50,895 bases of DNA, taken from the NCBI GenBank assembly GCA_015068025.1, contig SVLH01000011.1:1-50895 (forward strand), given 5' to 3'. The stretch comes from Oscillospiraceae bacterium. Lineage in GTDB: Bacteria > Bacillota > Clostridia > Oscillospirales > Oscillospiraceae. Of this stretch, positions 16,683 to 24,501 are shown in pieces (the first letter of the stretch is position 1; the number at the start of each line of letters is the position of its first letter). The translations under genes were made by a program, and so were the position numbers. Under the pieces are notes generated by a model, which saw nothing but the letters and a program-made list of their open reading frames with translations, ran no database searches and had not been told where the DNA came from.

Positions 16683-16735
16683 TTCGACACCTCCTTGACA
16701 TTCAACGGACGACTTTCATCTGTCCCTGGTATTCT

Positions 16736-17233
16736 TTATTTGTTCTCCAAAAGCTTGGCAAGAACTGCCAGTCGGGGGTCTGTCTCCTTTTTACAGGAAC
16801 ATGGGCCGAGGTTCAGATCGGCGCCGCACCCGGGACAAAGTCCTTTACAATCTTCTGAACACAGAGTTTTGGTGTCCATGCCGAGGATGAACATGGTTCT
16901 GGCCAGATCGCCCAGATCCACTTTTCCGTCCTCCAGCAGGACGATCTCGTCATTGTCGTCGTTTTCAACTTCTTCCGCCAGAACGCAGGTAAAGGGGATC
17001 TCCTTTTCCTGCAGGAACGCTTTCCCGCAGCGGTCACAGACCGCATCTAGCGTGCTGCGCAGAGCCATGGTCATGGTCAGAACATCGGCGGAGTTCCGCA
17101 CATGCCCTTCCACCGTTACCGGTCGGCTGACAGGATAACGACCCGCAAAGTCCACATCGGACAAATCCAGCGTGAAGTTGAATTCCAGCTGCTTTCCGGG
17201 CGCACGAAGAATGGGTTTTACGTCTAAAAACAT
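16736..17233 (-). CDS. yceD: DUF177 (YceD) family protein
   Basis: The product has 165 residues. YceD proteins are linked to 23S rRNA accumulation and are almost always next to rpmF, as here. The middle has CDRCGKAF, and the C-terminal part has CSEDCKGLCPGCGADLN and CSCKKE, giving cysteine clusters likely to hold zinc. An acidic stretch (NDDNDEIVLLEDGKVDLG) separates the two halves. The start ATG 17233 has GAGGT eight bases upstream and is driven by a perfect consensus promoter at 17261-17289. Confidence 0.93.
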   Translation of the reverse strand: MFLDVKPILRAPGKQLEFNFTLDLSDVDFAGRYPVSRPVTVEGHVRNSADVLTMTMALRSTLDAVCDRCGKAFLQEKEIPFTCVLAEEVENDDNDEIVLLEDGKVDLGDLARTMFILGMDTKTLCSEDCKGLCPGCGADLNLGPCSCKKETDPRLAVLAKLLENK

Positions 17234-17260
17234 AAGCTACCTCGCAATGACACGGTTAGT

Positions 17261-17289
17261 ATTATACGAGAAAGAAACGGCGTTGTCAA
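17261..17289 (-). promoter_or_regulatory. Consensus sigma-A promoter for yceD-rpmF
   Basis: Minus strand: TTGACA (17289-17284), exactly 17 bases, TATAAT (17266-17261). Both hexamers are perfect, as fits a strongly expressed ribosomal protein operon. Confidence 0.9.
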
Positions 17290-17327
17290 ACAGTTTTTTC
17301 AAAATTTCACCATGATTTTCACGGAAT

Positions 17328-17798
17328 TTAATCATCGTCATCGGAAGAACGGCGCAAGCTGTCCAGATCGACACCCAAAATCACATTGTGGAAGCCTCTT
17401 TTGATGGTTTTCTGGTCTGCGATCTGATAGGCAGCCTTGGGCCAGCGAGCCGCCCAGCCGTCCCGCAGCAGTTCTGCAAACTGGGTACAGTCGGGGTTTT
17501 CCATCCCCAGCAGCATGGGCGAGAGATAAAAGATCAACATCTGCTTATGGCTCGTTTTTGCGGCAGCACGATTCCAAAAACGCTCCTTCTTCCATGCCGC
17601 CTCCAAAGCATTGAGAAGATCCTCCGCCAGTCCGTTGAGCGGGGCGTCCTCCTCCGTCTGCAAGGCTGCGCTCACAGCCTCCGCAAACACCGGAGCGTAG
17701 GTCTGCACATATTCCTTGTAAGCTTTTCCGTATTCTCTGCCGTCAAACCGTTTCAGGAAGTCAACACATCGGATCGCCGCAAGCATCTGCTCCGTCAT
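17328..17798 (-). CDS. Hypothetical alpha-helical protein
   Basis: The product has 156 residues, which I do not recognise. Predicted mostly helical and soluble, it has several aromatic and basic patches (KKERFWNRAAAKTSHKQM), a central IFYLSPMLLG segment, and ends in a run of four aspartates after SLRRSS. There is no signal peptide or membrane segment. Its ATG overlaps the stop of the upstream gene (17795-17798), so the two are translated together. The pair is divergent from the RluA-family gene and sits upstream of the yceD promoter. Confidence 0.75.
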   Translation of the reverse strand: MTEQMLAAIRCVDFLKRFDGREYGKAYKEYVQTYAPVFAEAVSAALQTEEDAPLNGLAEDLLNALEAAWKKERFWNRAAAKTSHKQMLIFYLSPMLLGMENPDCTQFAELLRDGWAARWPKAAYQIADQKTIKRGFHNVILGVDLDSLRRSSDDDD

Positions 17799-18082
17799 AC
17801 CTCTTCCTCCCCTTCGTTCTCCGGCAGCTCCTCGGGCTCATCGCTCCAGGTGGAGGGATCGTCCTTATGCGCCAGCGCATACCGATACGCTTTCCACTCC
17901 CGCAGCAGCAAAAGCGCACCCAGCACAGCAAACACGACCCCGCCGGTCACGCCAACTGCCGGCATATCAGATTCTCCGGCAAGCACGGTTTTGAAGATCT
18001 GAACGGCAAGATAGATCAGGTAACCGCCGGCCAGCACCCAGATATAATTTACCCGGCCGGTCTGCTTTTTATCGTTCTTCAT
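17795..18082 (-). CDS. Small two-helix membrane protein, unknown function
   Basis: The product has 95 residues. After a basic N-terminus (KNDKKQTGR) come two hydrophobic segments (about 13-33 and 42-61), then a basic cytoplasmic stretch and a very acidic tail rich in Glu (EEPEE, ENEGEEE). AAAGGAGT lies upstream of ATG 18082. The stop codon overlaps the start of the 156-residue gene downstream by four bases. I cannot assign a function. The translational coupling suggests the two products work together. Confidence 0.75.
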   Translation of the reverse strand: MKNDKKQTGRVNYIWVLAGGYLIYLAVQIFKTVLAGESDMPAVGVTGGVVFAVLGALLLLREWKAYRYALAHKDDPSTWSDEPEELPENEGEEEV

Positions 18083-18120
18083 GCGTTGCGCACTCCTTTT
18101 GGGAAAAGTCCTGTCCCGTC

Positions 18121-18149
18121 TTTACAAGTTTGGGTCAAGCGAGTATGAT
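18121..18149 (+). promoter_or_regulatory. Sigma-A promoter for the RluA-family gene
   Basis: TTTACA (18121-18126), 17 bases, TATGAT (18144-18149). AGGAGGG follows at 18172-18178. Confidence 0.7.
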
Positions 18150-18183
18150 ACGAGTATGCGGAATCCGCCACAGGAGGGATCTC

Positions 18184-19146
18184 ATGCGGGAATTCACCAT
18201 CGGAAAAAACGATGCCGGACAGCGTCTGGATCGCTTTGTCGCCAAAAATCTGCCTCTGCTGCCCCCTGCCCTGCTGCAGAAATATATCCGCCTCAAACGG
18301 ATCAAAGTCAACGGCAAGGGCTCAAAACGGGACGCACGGCTGAATACCGGCGACATTTTACAATTATATATCAACGACGAGTTCTTTGACAAGCCCAATG
18401 AGGAAAATCTCTTTCTCACGCTGTTCAATCCCCAGCTGCACATCGTGTATGAGGACGAGAATCTGTTGTTGGTGGACAAGCGGCCAGGTCTGGTCGTCCA
18501 TGCCGACGAAACCGAGAAGGTCAACACCCTCATCAACCACATTCAGGCCTATCTCTACCAGAAAAAGGAATGGAATCCCAAGTGGGAGAACACCTTCACC
18601 CCCGCCCTGTGCAACCGGATCGACCGCAACACCGGCGGCATCGTCATCGCTGCCAAGAATGCGGAGACGCTGCGCATCATCAATGAGAAGATCCGCGACC
18701 ACGAACTGGAGAAAAGCTATCTTTGCATCACCGTCGGGCATCCGCCCAAGCCGGAAGGAAAAATCGAAGGCTTCCTCTTTAAGGACGAGGTGAAAAAGCA
18801 GGTCTTTTTCCATCACAAGCCGATCCCCGGCGCCAAGACAGCCGCCACCCTTTACAAAACGCTGGAAAAGCGGGGCGAACTGGCTTTGGTGGAGTGCCGT
18901 CTGCTGACGGGTCGCACCCACCAGATCCGCGTTTCCATGGCAGAGATCGGCTGCCCCCTGCTGGGCGACGGAAAGTACGGCCGCGGCGATGTGAACCGCC
19001 GCTATCAGGAGACCCGACAGGCCCTCTATTCCTACAAACTGCACTTTGATTTCCCCACCGATGCAGGATTGCTCAATTACCTGCGGGGCAGAACATTCAC
19101 TGTGGAGGATGTCCCTTTCCGCAGCAAATATTTTTCAAACCTGTAA
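18184..19146 (+). CDS. RluA-family pseudouridine synthase
   Basis: The product has 320 residues. The start ATG 18184 is set by AGGAGGG six bases upstream and by the promoter at 18121, which rules out the longer upstream frame. Residues 1-65 form an S4 RNA-binding domain. The catalytic motif is RIDRNTGG with the nucleophilic aspartate at 147; VDKRPGLVVHA precedes it and LLTGRTHQIRVS closes the active site. It converts specific uridines of rRNA or tRNA to pseudouridine; the exact target cannot be told from sequence. It is monocistronic, with no clear terminator before the pot promoter. Confidence 0.93.
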   Translation: MREFTIGKNDAGQRLDRFVAKNLPLLPPALLQKYIRLKRIKVNGKGSKRDARLNTGDILQLYINDEFFDKPNEENLFLTLFNPQLHIVYEDENLLLVDKRPGLVVHADETEKVNTLINHIQAYLYQKKEWNPKWENTFTPALCNRIDRNTGGIVIAAKNAETLRIINEKIRDHELEKSYLCITVGHPPKPEGKIEGFLFKDEVKKQVFFHHKPIPGAKTAATLYKTLEKRGELALVECRLLTGRTHQIRVSMAEIGCPLLGDGKYGRGDVNRRYQETRQALYSYKLHFDFPTDAGLLNYLRGRTFTVEDVPFRSKYFSNL

Positions 19147-19171
19147 TGTTCAGCAAATATAGGCAAGACCC

Positions 19172-19200
19172 TTGACTTTTCTGCATAGATTGGGTATATT
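19172..19200 (+). promoter_or_regulatory. Sigma-A promoter for the pot operon
   Basis: TTGACT (19172-19177), 17 bases, TATATT (19195-19200). It predicts a leader of about 150 bases before potA. Confidence 0.75.
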
Positions 19201-19227
19201 CAAATTGCCGAATTTCAACGAGAATTG

Positions 19228-19306
19228 GACCCTCGGATGGCAAAGCACAATACGACGGAACGTTTTTGATGACACCGTGTTGTTTTTTGCCACCCGAGGG
19301 TCTTTT
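19228..19306 (+). terminator. Long leader hairpin / candidate attenuator upstream of potA
   Basis: Three helices stack into one arm of 24 pairs. GACCCTCGG (19228-19236) pairs with 19294-19302, TGGCAAA (19238-19244) with 19286-19292, and ACAATACG (19247-19254) with 19276-19283. A 21-base loop closes it. TTTTCT follows at once, as in an intrinsic terminator. It begins about 20 bases after the predicted start of transcription and ends 52 bases before the potA ATG, so most transcripts might stop unless something prevents folding. Confidence 0.7.
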
Positions 19307-19357
19307 CTATAGATCAGAAAGATGGCACTCATTATATAGAGAAATGGGGGAGGATAC

Positions 19358-20539
19358 ATGTCCAAAGAGTTGATTCGCCTGCAGGATGTCTGCATGGCTT
19401 TCGACGACGAGCTGGTTCTCGATCACATTAACCTGTATTTCAATGACAAAGAATTCCTCACACTGCTTGGCCCCAGCGGGTGCGGCAAGACCACCACGCT
19501 GCGGATCATCGGCGGCTTTATGACGCCCACGGCCGGTGATGTCCTGTTTGACGGTGTGAGAATCAATGACGTTCCGCCTCATCAGCGGCAGATCAACACG
19601 GTGTTCCAAAAATACGCCCTCTTCCCTCATCTGGACGTATACGAAAACATTGCGTTTGGTCTGCGGATGCAGCGGAGGCCCGATCCCAAGGACCCCACCG
19701 GCAAGCGGATGGTGAAGCTCCCCGAGGAGGAGATCGACCAGCGTGTTATGGAGATGCTGGAAGTCGTCAGCCTCAAGGGTTTTGAACGCCGCCGCCCCGA
19801 TTCTCTCTCCGGTGGTCAGCAGCAGCGTGTGGCCATTGCCCGCGCGTTGGTGAACAAGCCCAAGGTTCTCCTGCTGGACGAGCCTCTTGCCGCACTGGAT
19901 CTGAAGCTGCGCAAAGATATGCAGATCGAACTCAAGCGTATCCAGCAGCAGGTCGGTATCACATTCATCTATGTGACCCACGATCAGGAAGAAGCTCTCA
20001 CCATGTCCGACACCATCGTGGTCATGGACAAGGGCTCCATCCAGCAGATCGGAACGCCCGAAGATATTTATAACGAACCCAAAAACGCCTTCGTGGCAGA
20101 CTTTATCGGCGAATCCAACATCATCGACGGCATCATGGTGGAGGATAATGTCGTGAAGATGTACGGCAAGAAATTCCCCTGCCTGGACGGCGGCTTTGCA
20201 CCCAATGAGCCTGTGGATGTGGTCATCCGTCCCGAGGATATTGACATCGTCCCCGTGGAGCAGGGTCAGATCACCGGCACCGTCACCTCCGTCACCTTCA
20301 AGGGCATGCAGTATGACATCATCGTGGACTTCAAGGGCTTCAAGTGGCTCATCCAGACCACGGACTACTCCCCCGAAGGGGCCCGCATCGGCATCAAGAT
20401 CGATCCCGACGGCATCCACATCATGAAGAAGAGCAAATACTCCGGTATGTTCGGCGACTATTCCTCCTTCTCCGAGGAATACGACGAACTGGACGACGCC
20501 AGATTGCTGGACGAGGAGGAGAGCGAGGATGAAGAATAA
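19358..20539 (+). CDS. potA: Spermidine/putrescine ABC transporter, ATP-binding protein
   Basis: The product has 393 residues. It has Walker [10 protein letters not shown] (about 38-46), the ABC signature [15 protein letters not shown] (about 150-164), and Walker [12 protein letters not shown] followed by the H-loop histidine in VTHDQEEA. The C-terminal third is the TOBE-type regulatory domain ([11 protein letters not shown]). The very end is unusually acidic (EEESEDEE). The start has GGGGGAGG upstream. It is the first gene of potA-potB-potCD, overlaps potB by 11 bases, and lies behind a large leader hairpin. Confidence 0.95.
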   Translation: MSKELIRLQDVCMAFDDELVLDHINLYFNDKEFLTLLGPSGCGKTTTLRIIGGFMTPTAGDVLFDGVRINDVPPHQRQINTVFQKYALFPHLDVYENIAFGLRMQRRPDPKDPTGKRMVKLPEEEIDQRVMEMLEVVSLKGFERRRPDSLSGGQQQRVAIARALVNKPKVLLLDEPLAALDLKLRKDMQIELKRIQQQVGITFIYVTHDQEEALTMSDTIVVMDKGSIQQIGTPEDIYNEPKNAFVADFIGESNIIDGIMVEDNVVKMYGKKFPCLDGGFAPNEPVDVVIRPEDIDIVPVEQGQITGTVTSVTFKGMQYDIIVDFKGFKWLIQTTDYSPEGARIGIKIDPDGIHIMKKSKYSGMFGDYSSFSEEYDELDDARLLDEEESEDEE

Positions 20540-21383
20540 GCTCTCCCGTCTGGCTGTCCCTTACATTGTCTGGATGGCGCTGTTTGTGGTGGCACCCATC
20601 GTTATGGTTGTCATCTATGCCTTTACCGCCGCGGAGGGCGGCTTTACCCTGTCCCACTTCGGCAGCATGGGCACCTATGCCGTGGTCTTCGGCCGCTCCT
20701 TCAAGCTGGCCTTTATCGCCACGGTGATCTGCCTTGCCATCGGCTACCCCGTTTCCTACATGATGAGCAAGGAGGGCAAGCGCTTTCAGCGTGTGGCCAT
20801 GGTGCTGATCATGCTGCCCATGTGGATCAACTTCCTGCTGCGGACGTACTCCTGGATGTCCATTCTGGAAAACAACGGCCTCCTGAACCGTCTGTTCCAG
20901 AGCATTGGACTGATCGACCTGTACAACCGCATTTTCGGCACTTCTCTGGAGTTCTTCCCCATGCTGAACACCCAGGGTGCCGTGGTGCTGGGCATGGTCT
21001 ACAACTACCTGCCCTTCATGATCCTGCCCATCTATTCCGTCATCGTAAAGCTGGATGGTTCCCTCGTTGAGGCTGCCCGTGATCTGGGCGCGAACTCTTT
21101 CAACGTGTTCCGCCGGGTCATCCTACCCCTCAGCTTCCCCGGTATCCTCTCCGGCATTACGATGGTATTTGTCCCTTCCGTCTCCACCTTTGCCATCTCC
21201 AAGATGCTGGGCGGCGGCACCGAACTTTTGCTGGGCGACCTGATCGAGCAGCAGTTCCTCGGCGGCGCCTACAACCCCCATCTGGGTGCTGCCATCTCCC
21301 TTGTGATGATGGTGGTCGTGGTGCTGTGCATGGTGGTCATGAATCGCTTCGGTGAGGGCGAGGAACAGGCGGTGATGCTGTGA
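20529..21383 (+). CDS. potB: Spermidine/putrescine ABC transporter permease PotB
   Basis: The product has 284 residues with about six transmembrane helices. The first is at about 10-32; [22 protein letters not shown] (near 179-200) is the EAA loop that contacts the ATPase PotA. The pattern is that of MalF/PotB-type importer permeases. Its start lies inside the potA end (11-base overlap) and its stop overlaps the potCD start by four bases, so the three products are translated in close coupling. Confidence 0.95.
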   Translation: MKNKLSRLAVPYIVWMALFVVAPIVMVVIYAFTAAEGGFTLSHFGSMGTYAVVFGRSFKLAFIATVICLAIGYPVSYMMSKEGKRFQRVAMVLIMLPMWINFLLRTYSWMSILENNGLLNRLFQSIGLIDLYNRIFGTSLEFFPMLNTQGAVVLGMVYNYLPFMILPIYSVIVKLDGSLVEAARDLGANSFNVFRRVILPLSFPGILSGITMVFVPSVSTFAISKMLGGGTELLLGDLIEQQFLGGAYNPHLGAAISLVMMVVVVLCMVVMNRFGEGEEQAVML

Positions 21384-23392
21384 AAAAGAAGAATTCCGCC
21401 TTTAACCGCACCTTTACGGCGCTGGTGTTCCTCTTCCTCTACGCCCCCATCCTGCTGCTGATCGTGTTCTCCTTCAACGCGGGCGAGAGCAATGTGGTCT
21501 GGAGCGGGTTCTCCCTGCACTGGTACAAAGAGCTGTTCAGCGACCGGCTGATTATGCGAAGTGTCTACACCACTCTGCTGGTCTCCGTCATCGCCACCAT
21601 CATCTCCACCTTTGCGGGCACCTTTGCCGCCATCGGCTTTTACAGCCTGCGGCGCCGGCAGCGCAATACACTGAACACCATCAACAACATCCCCATGATG
21701 AACGCCGATATCGTTACCGGCGTGGCCATGTGTCTGTTCTTTGTGGCATTCTTCGGCCTTTGGTCTGATTTTGCTGCATGGATCAACGGCATCCAGACGG
21801 TGTTCCAGCTCCCCGAGCGCCTGACACTGGGCTTCGGCACACTGCTGATCGCCCACATCGCGTTCAACATCCCCTACGTCATCCTCTCCGTCAGTCCCAA
21901 GCTGCGTCAAATGGACAAAAACCTTGTGGACGCCGCCATGGATCTGGGCTGTACCTGGCTGCAGGCTTTCTGGAAGGTCATCCTCCCCGAGATCAAGCCC
22001 GGTATCGTCTCCGGCGCGCTGACGGCCTTCACCATGAGTGTGGATGACTTTATCATCAGCTACTTCACCGCCGGCTCCTCCTCTTCTACCCTGGCCATGA
22101 CCATCTACGGCATGACCAAGAAGCGGGTCACCCCGGAAATCAATGCTATTTCCACCCTGCTGTTTATCACCGTGCTGCTGCTTCTGGTCATTACCAATGT
22201 GCGGGAAGCTCGTCAGGAACAGCTGGCGGAGCGCCGGCGCAAGCTGCCCAAAGCCACCGCCGCAGAAGCTGCGCGCTATTCCAGAAAGCACTTTTTCGAC
22301 GGGCCTCTGCCCAAAATCGCCGGCGGTATTGCTGCTACGGCGCTGGTCGTGGCTGCCGTTCTGGTGGCGGGCCGCAACGCCGGAAAGCCCGTGGTGAATG
22401 TGTGCAGCTGGGGCGAGTATATCGACGAATCCCTCATCGAACAGTTTGAGGAAGAAACCGGCATCACCGTCAATTACCAGACCGCCGAAAGCAACGAAGC
22501 GCTCTACTCCCTGCTGAAAAGCGGCGCCGGTGATTACGATGTGGTCGTCCCCTCCGACTACATGATCTCCCAACTCATTGAGGAGGACATGCTGGAGGAG
22601 CTGGATTACAGCAACATCCCCAACTTCTCCCTCATCGATGAGCGGTTCAAGAACCTGCCCTATGACCCCGAGAACAAATACACCGTTCCCTACACCTGGG
22701 GCACAGTAGGCATCATCTACAATGCCGCCGCAGTCAATGAACCCATCACCAGCTGGAATGTGATGTTCAATGACGATTACGCCGGCAATGTTTTGATGTT
22801 CCGCAACTCCAGAGATGCCATGGCTACCGCCCTGATCTATCTGGGGTACAGCATCAACACCACGGACGAAGCCCAGCTTCGGGAAGCCCAGCAGCTTCTG
22901 GTGGATGCCAAGCGCCGGGGCGTCTATCAGGCCTTCGTCATGGATGAGATCTTCGGCAAGATGGAGGGCGGAAACGCCGTCATCGGCGCCTATTATGCCG
23001 GCGACTACCTCTCTATGGTGGACAACCAGGCTGACGGTGTGGATCTGGCCTTTGCCGTTCCCGAGGAGGGCTCCAACTGGTTCGTGGACGCCATGTGCGT
23101 TCTGAAGGATGCTCCCCACAAGGAGGAGGCCGAGGCCTGGATCAACTTCATCGCCTCCACCGAGGCAAACCTTGCCAACATGGACTATATCTGGTACGCC
23201 TCCCCCAACCGCGAGGCATTGGAGCAGTATCCGGCCTACTACGAGGAGCTGTACGAGGAGCCTCTGGATCCGGAAGTCTACGAGATTATGGCCGCCTCGC
23301 AGGAGACCCTTGAACGCTGCGAAATGTATGTGGTTCTCCCCTACGAGACCCGCGCACTTTACAACAAGCTCTGGACAGAGCTGGGCATTTAA
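21380..23392 (+). CDS. potCD: Fused permease PotC and polyamine-binding protein PotD
   Basis: The product has 670 residues and joins two transporter parts that are usually separate. Residues 1-275 are PotC: about six transmembrane helices and an EAA loop (LVDAAMDLGCTWLQAFWKVI, 182-201). A cytoplasmic basic linker (about 276-312) leads to one extra transmembrane helix (313-331), which should place the C-terminal part outside. Residues 337-670 are PotD: NVCSWGEYID opens it, YDVVVPSDYMI and TVPYTWGTVGIIYN are typical binding-protein segments. There is no stop codon or frameshift between the parts. The tethered binding protein replaces the free lipoprotein of other Gram-positives. The strong terminator at 23399 closes the operon. 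Confidence 0.95.
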   Translation: MKKKNSAFNRTFTALVFLFLYAPILLLIVFSFNAGESNVVWSGFSLHWYKELFSDRLIMRSVYTTLLVSVIATIISTFAGTFAAIGFYSLRRRQRNTLNTINNIPMMNADIVTGVAMCLFFVAFFGLWSDFAAWINGIQTVFQLPERLTLGFGTLLIAHIAFNIPYVILSVSPKLRQMDKNLVDAAMDLGCTWLQAFWKVILPEIKPGIVSGALTAFTMSVDDFIISYFTAGSSSSTLAMTIYGMTKKRVTPEINAISTLLFITVLLLLVITNVREARQEQLAERRRKLPKATAAEAARYSRKHFFDGPLPKIAGGIAATALVVAAVLVAGRNAGKPVVNVCSWGEYIDESLIEQFEEETGITVNYQTAESNEALYSLLKSGAGDYDVVVPSDYMISQLIEEDMLEELDYSNIPNFSLIDERFKNLPYDPENKYTVPYTWGTVGIIYNAAAVNEPITSWNVMFNDDYAGNVLMFRNSRDAMATALIYLGYSINTTDEAQLREAQQLLVDAKRRGVYQAFVMDEIFGKMEGGNAVIGAYYAGDYLSMVDNQADGVDLAFAVPEEGSNWFVDAMCVLKDAPHKEEAEAWINFIASTEANLANMDYIWYASPNREALEQYPAYYEELYEEPLDPEVYEIMAASQETLERCEMYVVLPYETRALYNKLWTELGI

Positions 23393-23398
23393 CCATCA

Positions 23399-23426
23399 AA
23401 CGGCGCCGGACACCCGGCGCCGTTTT
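23399..23426 (+). terminator. Terminator of the pot operon
   Basis: 11-bp stem AACGGCGCCGG/CCGGCGCCGTT with a 4-base loop, followed by TTTT, seven bases past the potCD stop. Confidence 0.9.
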
Positions 23427-23453
23427 CCTGAAACCAAGATCGGAGGAACAAGT

Positions 23454-23849
23454 ATGATCTACATCGGAACAAAATGTCAGCTGGAACAGATCGTAACGGA
23501 GGAGATCACCGCAGCCGCCGTTGGCTCCGGGGCACTGCCCGTTCTGGGCACGCCCTGCATGATCGCCCTGATGGAAAACGCGGCACAGACCGTTCTTACC
23601 CATTTCCTCGCCGAGGGACAGGGCAGCGTGGGCACGCATCTGGACGTGCATCACACCTCCCCCACCCCCATCGGCATGAAGATCACCGTGGAGGCAGAGA
23701 TCACCGCCGTGTCTGAAAACGGCAAAATGGTGGACTTCTCCCTGCAGGCATGGGACGAGTGCGGCTCCATCGGCCACGGCACCCACACCCGCGCCGTCAT
23801 CGACAGCCAGCGATTTTTGAACAAGTGCAATGCCAAGCTGGAAGGTTGA
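23454..23849 (+). CDS. FlK-type hot-dog thioesterase
   Basis: The product has 131 residues, starting at ATG 23454 with CGGAGGA upstream. A hot-dog fold is suggested by the length and by the segment GTPCMIALMENAAQ, then HLDVHHTSPTPIG. Thr, Glu and His in these segments line up with the catalytic Thr-Glu-His set of fluoroacetyl-CoA thioesterase FlK. Most members hydrolyse unknown acyl-CoAs, so a general acyl-CoA thioesterase is the safest reading. It lies between two terminators and has no clear promoter of its own, so it may depend on read-through from the pot operon. Confidence 0.88.
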   Translation: MIYIGTKCQLEQIVTEEITAAAVGSGALPVLGTPCMIALMENAAQTVLTHFLAEGQGSVGTHLDVHHTSPTPIGMKITVEAEITAVSENGKMVDFSLQAWDECGSIGHGTHTRAVIDSQRFLNKCNAKLEG

Positions 23850-23858
23850 ACCAGACAA

Positions 23859-23890
23859 AAACGCCCGGTGCGATGCACCGGGCGTTTATT
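23859..23890. terminator. Bidirectional terminator between thioesterase and ferritin genes
   Basis: 13-bp perfect stem AAACGCCCGGTGC/GCACCGGGCGTTT (23859-23871 with 23875-23887), 3-base loop, T-rich tracts on both strands. Confidence 0.9.
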
Positions 23891-23897
23891 GTTGTTC

Positions 23898-24410
23898 TTA
23901 CAGCACCAGAGACGGTGCAGTATAGACGCGGGCAAGCAGTTCACTGTTGAGCATATACAGGCTCTTGGGGTCGCTGCCAAACAGCTCCATCTTGGTAATC
24001 ATGTCGCGGGCGTTGGTCTCCTCCTCACCCTGTTCCTTCACAAACCAGTTCAGGAACTCCATGGTGCGGAAGTCCTTGGCCTCGTAAGCCTCGGCATAGA
24101 TGGCATCGATCAGACTCGTCACATACTGTTCGTGTTCCAGCGCGGCCTTCAGGGGGCCCATATTGTCGGTGAACACCTTGTCTGGCTTGCCAATGGCGCC
24201 CAGTTCCACCAGTTCATCGTTGTTCTGGAGATAATCATAGAACAACATCGCGTGATCGCGCTCCTCCTGCGCCTGCACACGATACCAGTTGGCAAAGCCG
24301 TCCAGACCGGCCCGCTCATAGTAGTTGGAAAAATCCAGATACAGATAGGCAGAATAGAATTCCTTGTTGATCTGATCGTTCAGCAGTTCGCGTACCTTGG
24401 GATTCAGCAT
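23898..24410 (-). CDS. Ferritin (non-haem iron storage protein)
   Basis: The product has 170 residues. The start chosen is the ATG at 24410, eight bases after GGAGG; up to seven more residues are possible with upstream ATGs that lack such spacing. The four-helix bundle motifs are clear: INKEFYSAYLYLDFSNYY in helix A, and WYRVQAQEERDHAMLFYDYL in helix B with the ferroxidase Glu and His. FLNWFVKEQGEEETNA in helix D completes the centre. It oxidises and stores iron in the cytoplasm and helps limit oxidative damage. It lies downstream of polC but probably has its own promoter. Confidence 0.95.
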   Translation of the reverse strand: MLNPKVRELLNDQINKEFYSAYLYLDFSNYYERAGLDGFANWYRVQAQEERDHAMLFYDYLQNNDELVELGAIGKPDKVFTDNMGPLKAALEHEQYVTSLIDAIYAEAYEAKDFRTMEFLNWFVKEQGEEETNARDMITKMELFGSDPKSLYMLNSELLARVYTAPSLVL

Positions 24411-24455
24411 ATTCATGTCCTCCATTTCCATTCATTGTGGGTTCTTTATGACATG

Positions 24456-24484
24456 ATTATATGCAGGATCAGCAAGTAATTCAG
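24456..24484 (-). promoter_or_regulatory. Possible promoter for the ferritin gene
   Basis: Minus strand: a perfect TATAAT (24461-24456), 17 bases from a poor -35 (CTGAAT, 24484-24479). It lies between the polC stop and the ferritin start. Confidence 0.4.
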
Positions 24485-24501
24485 TTGCAAATATCACAAT
24501 A

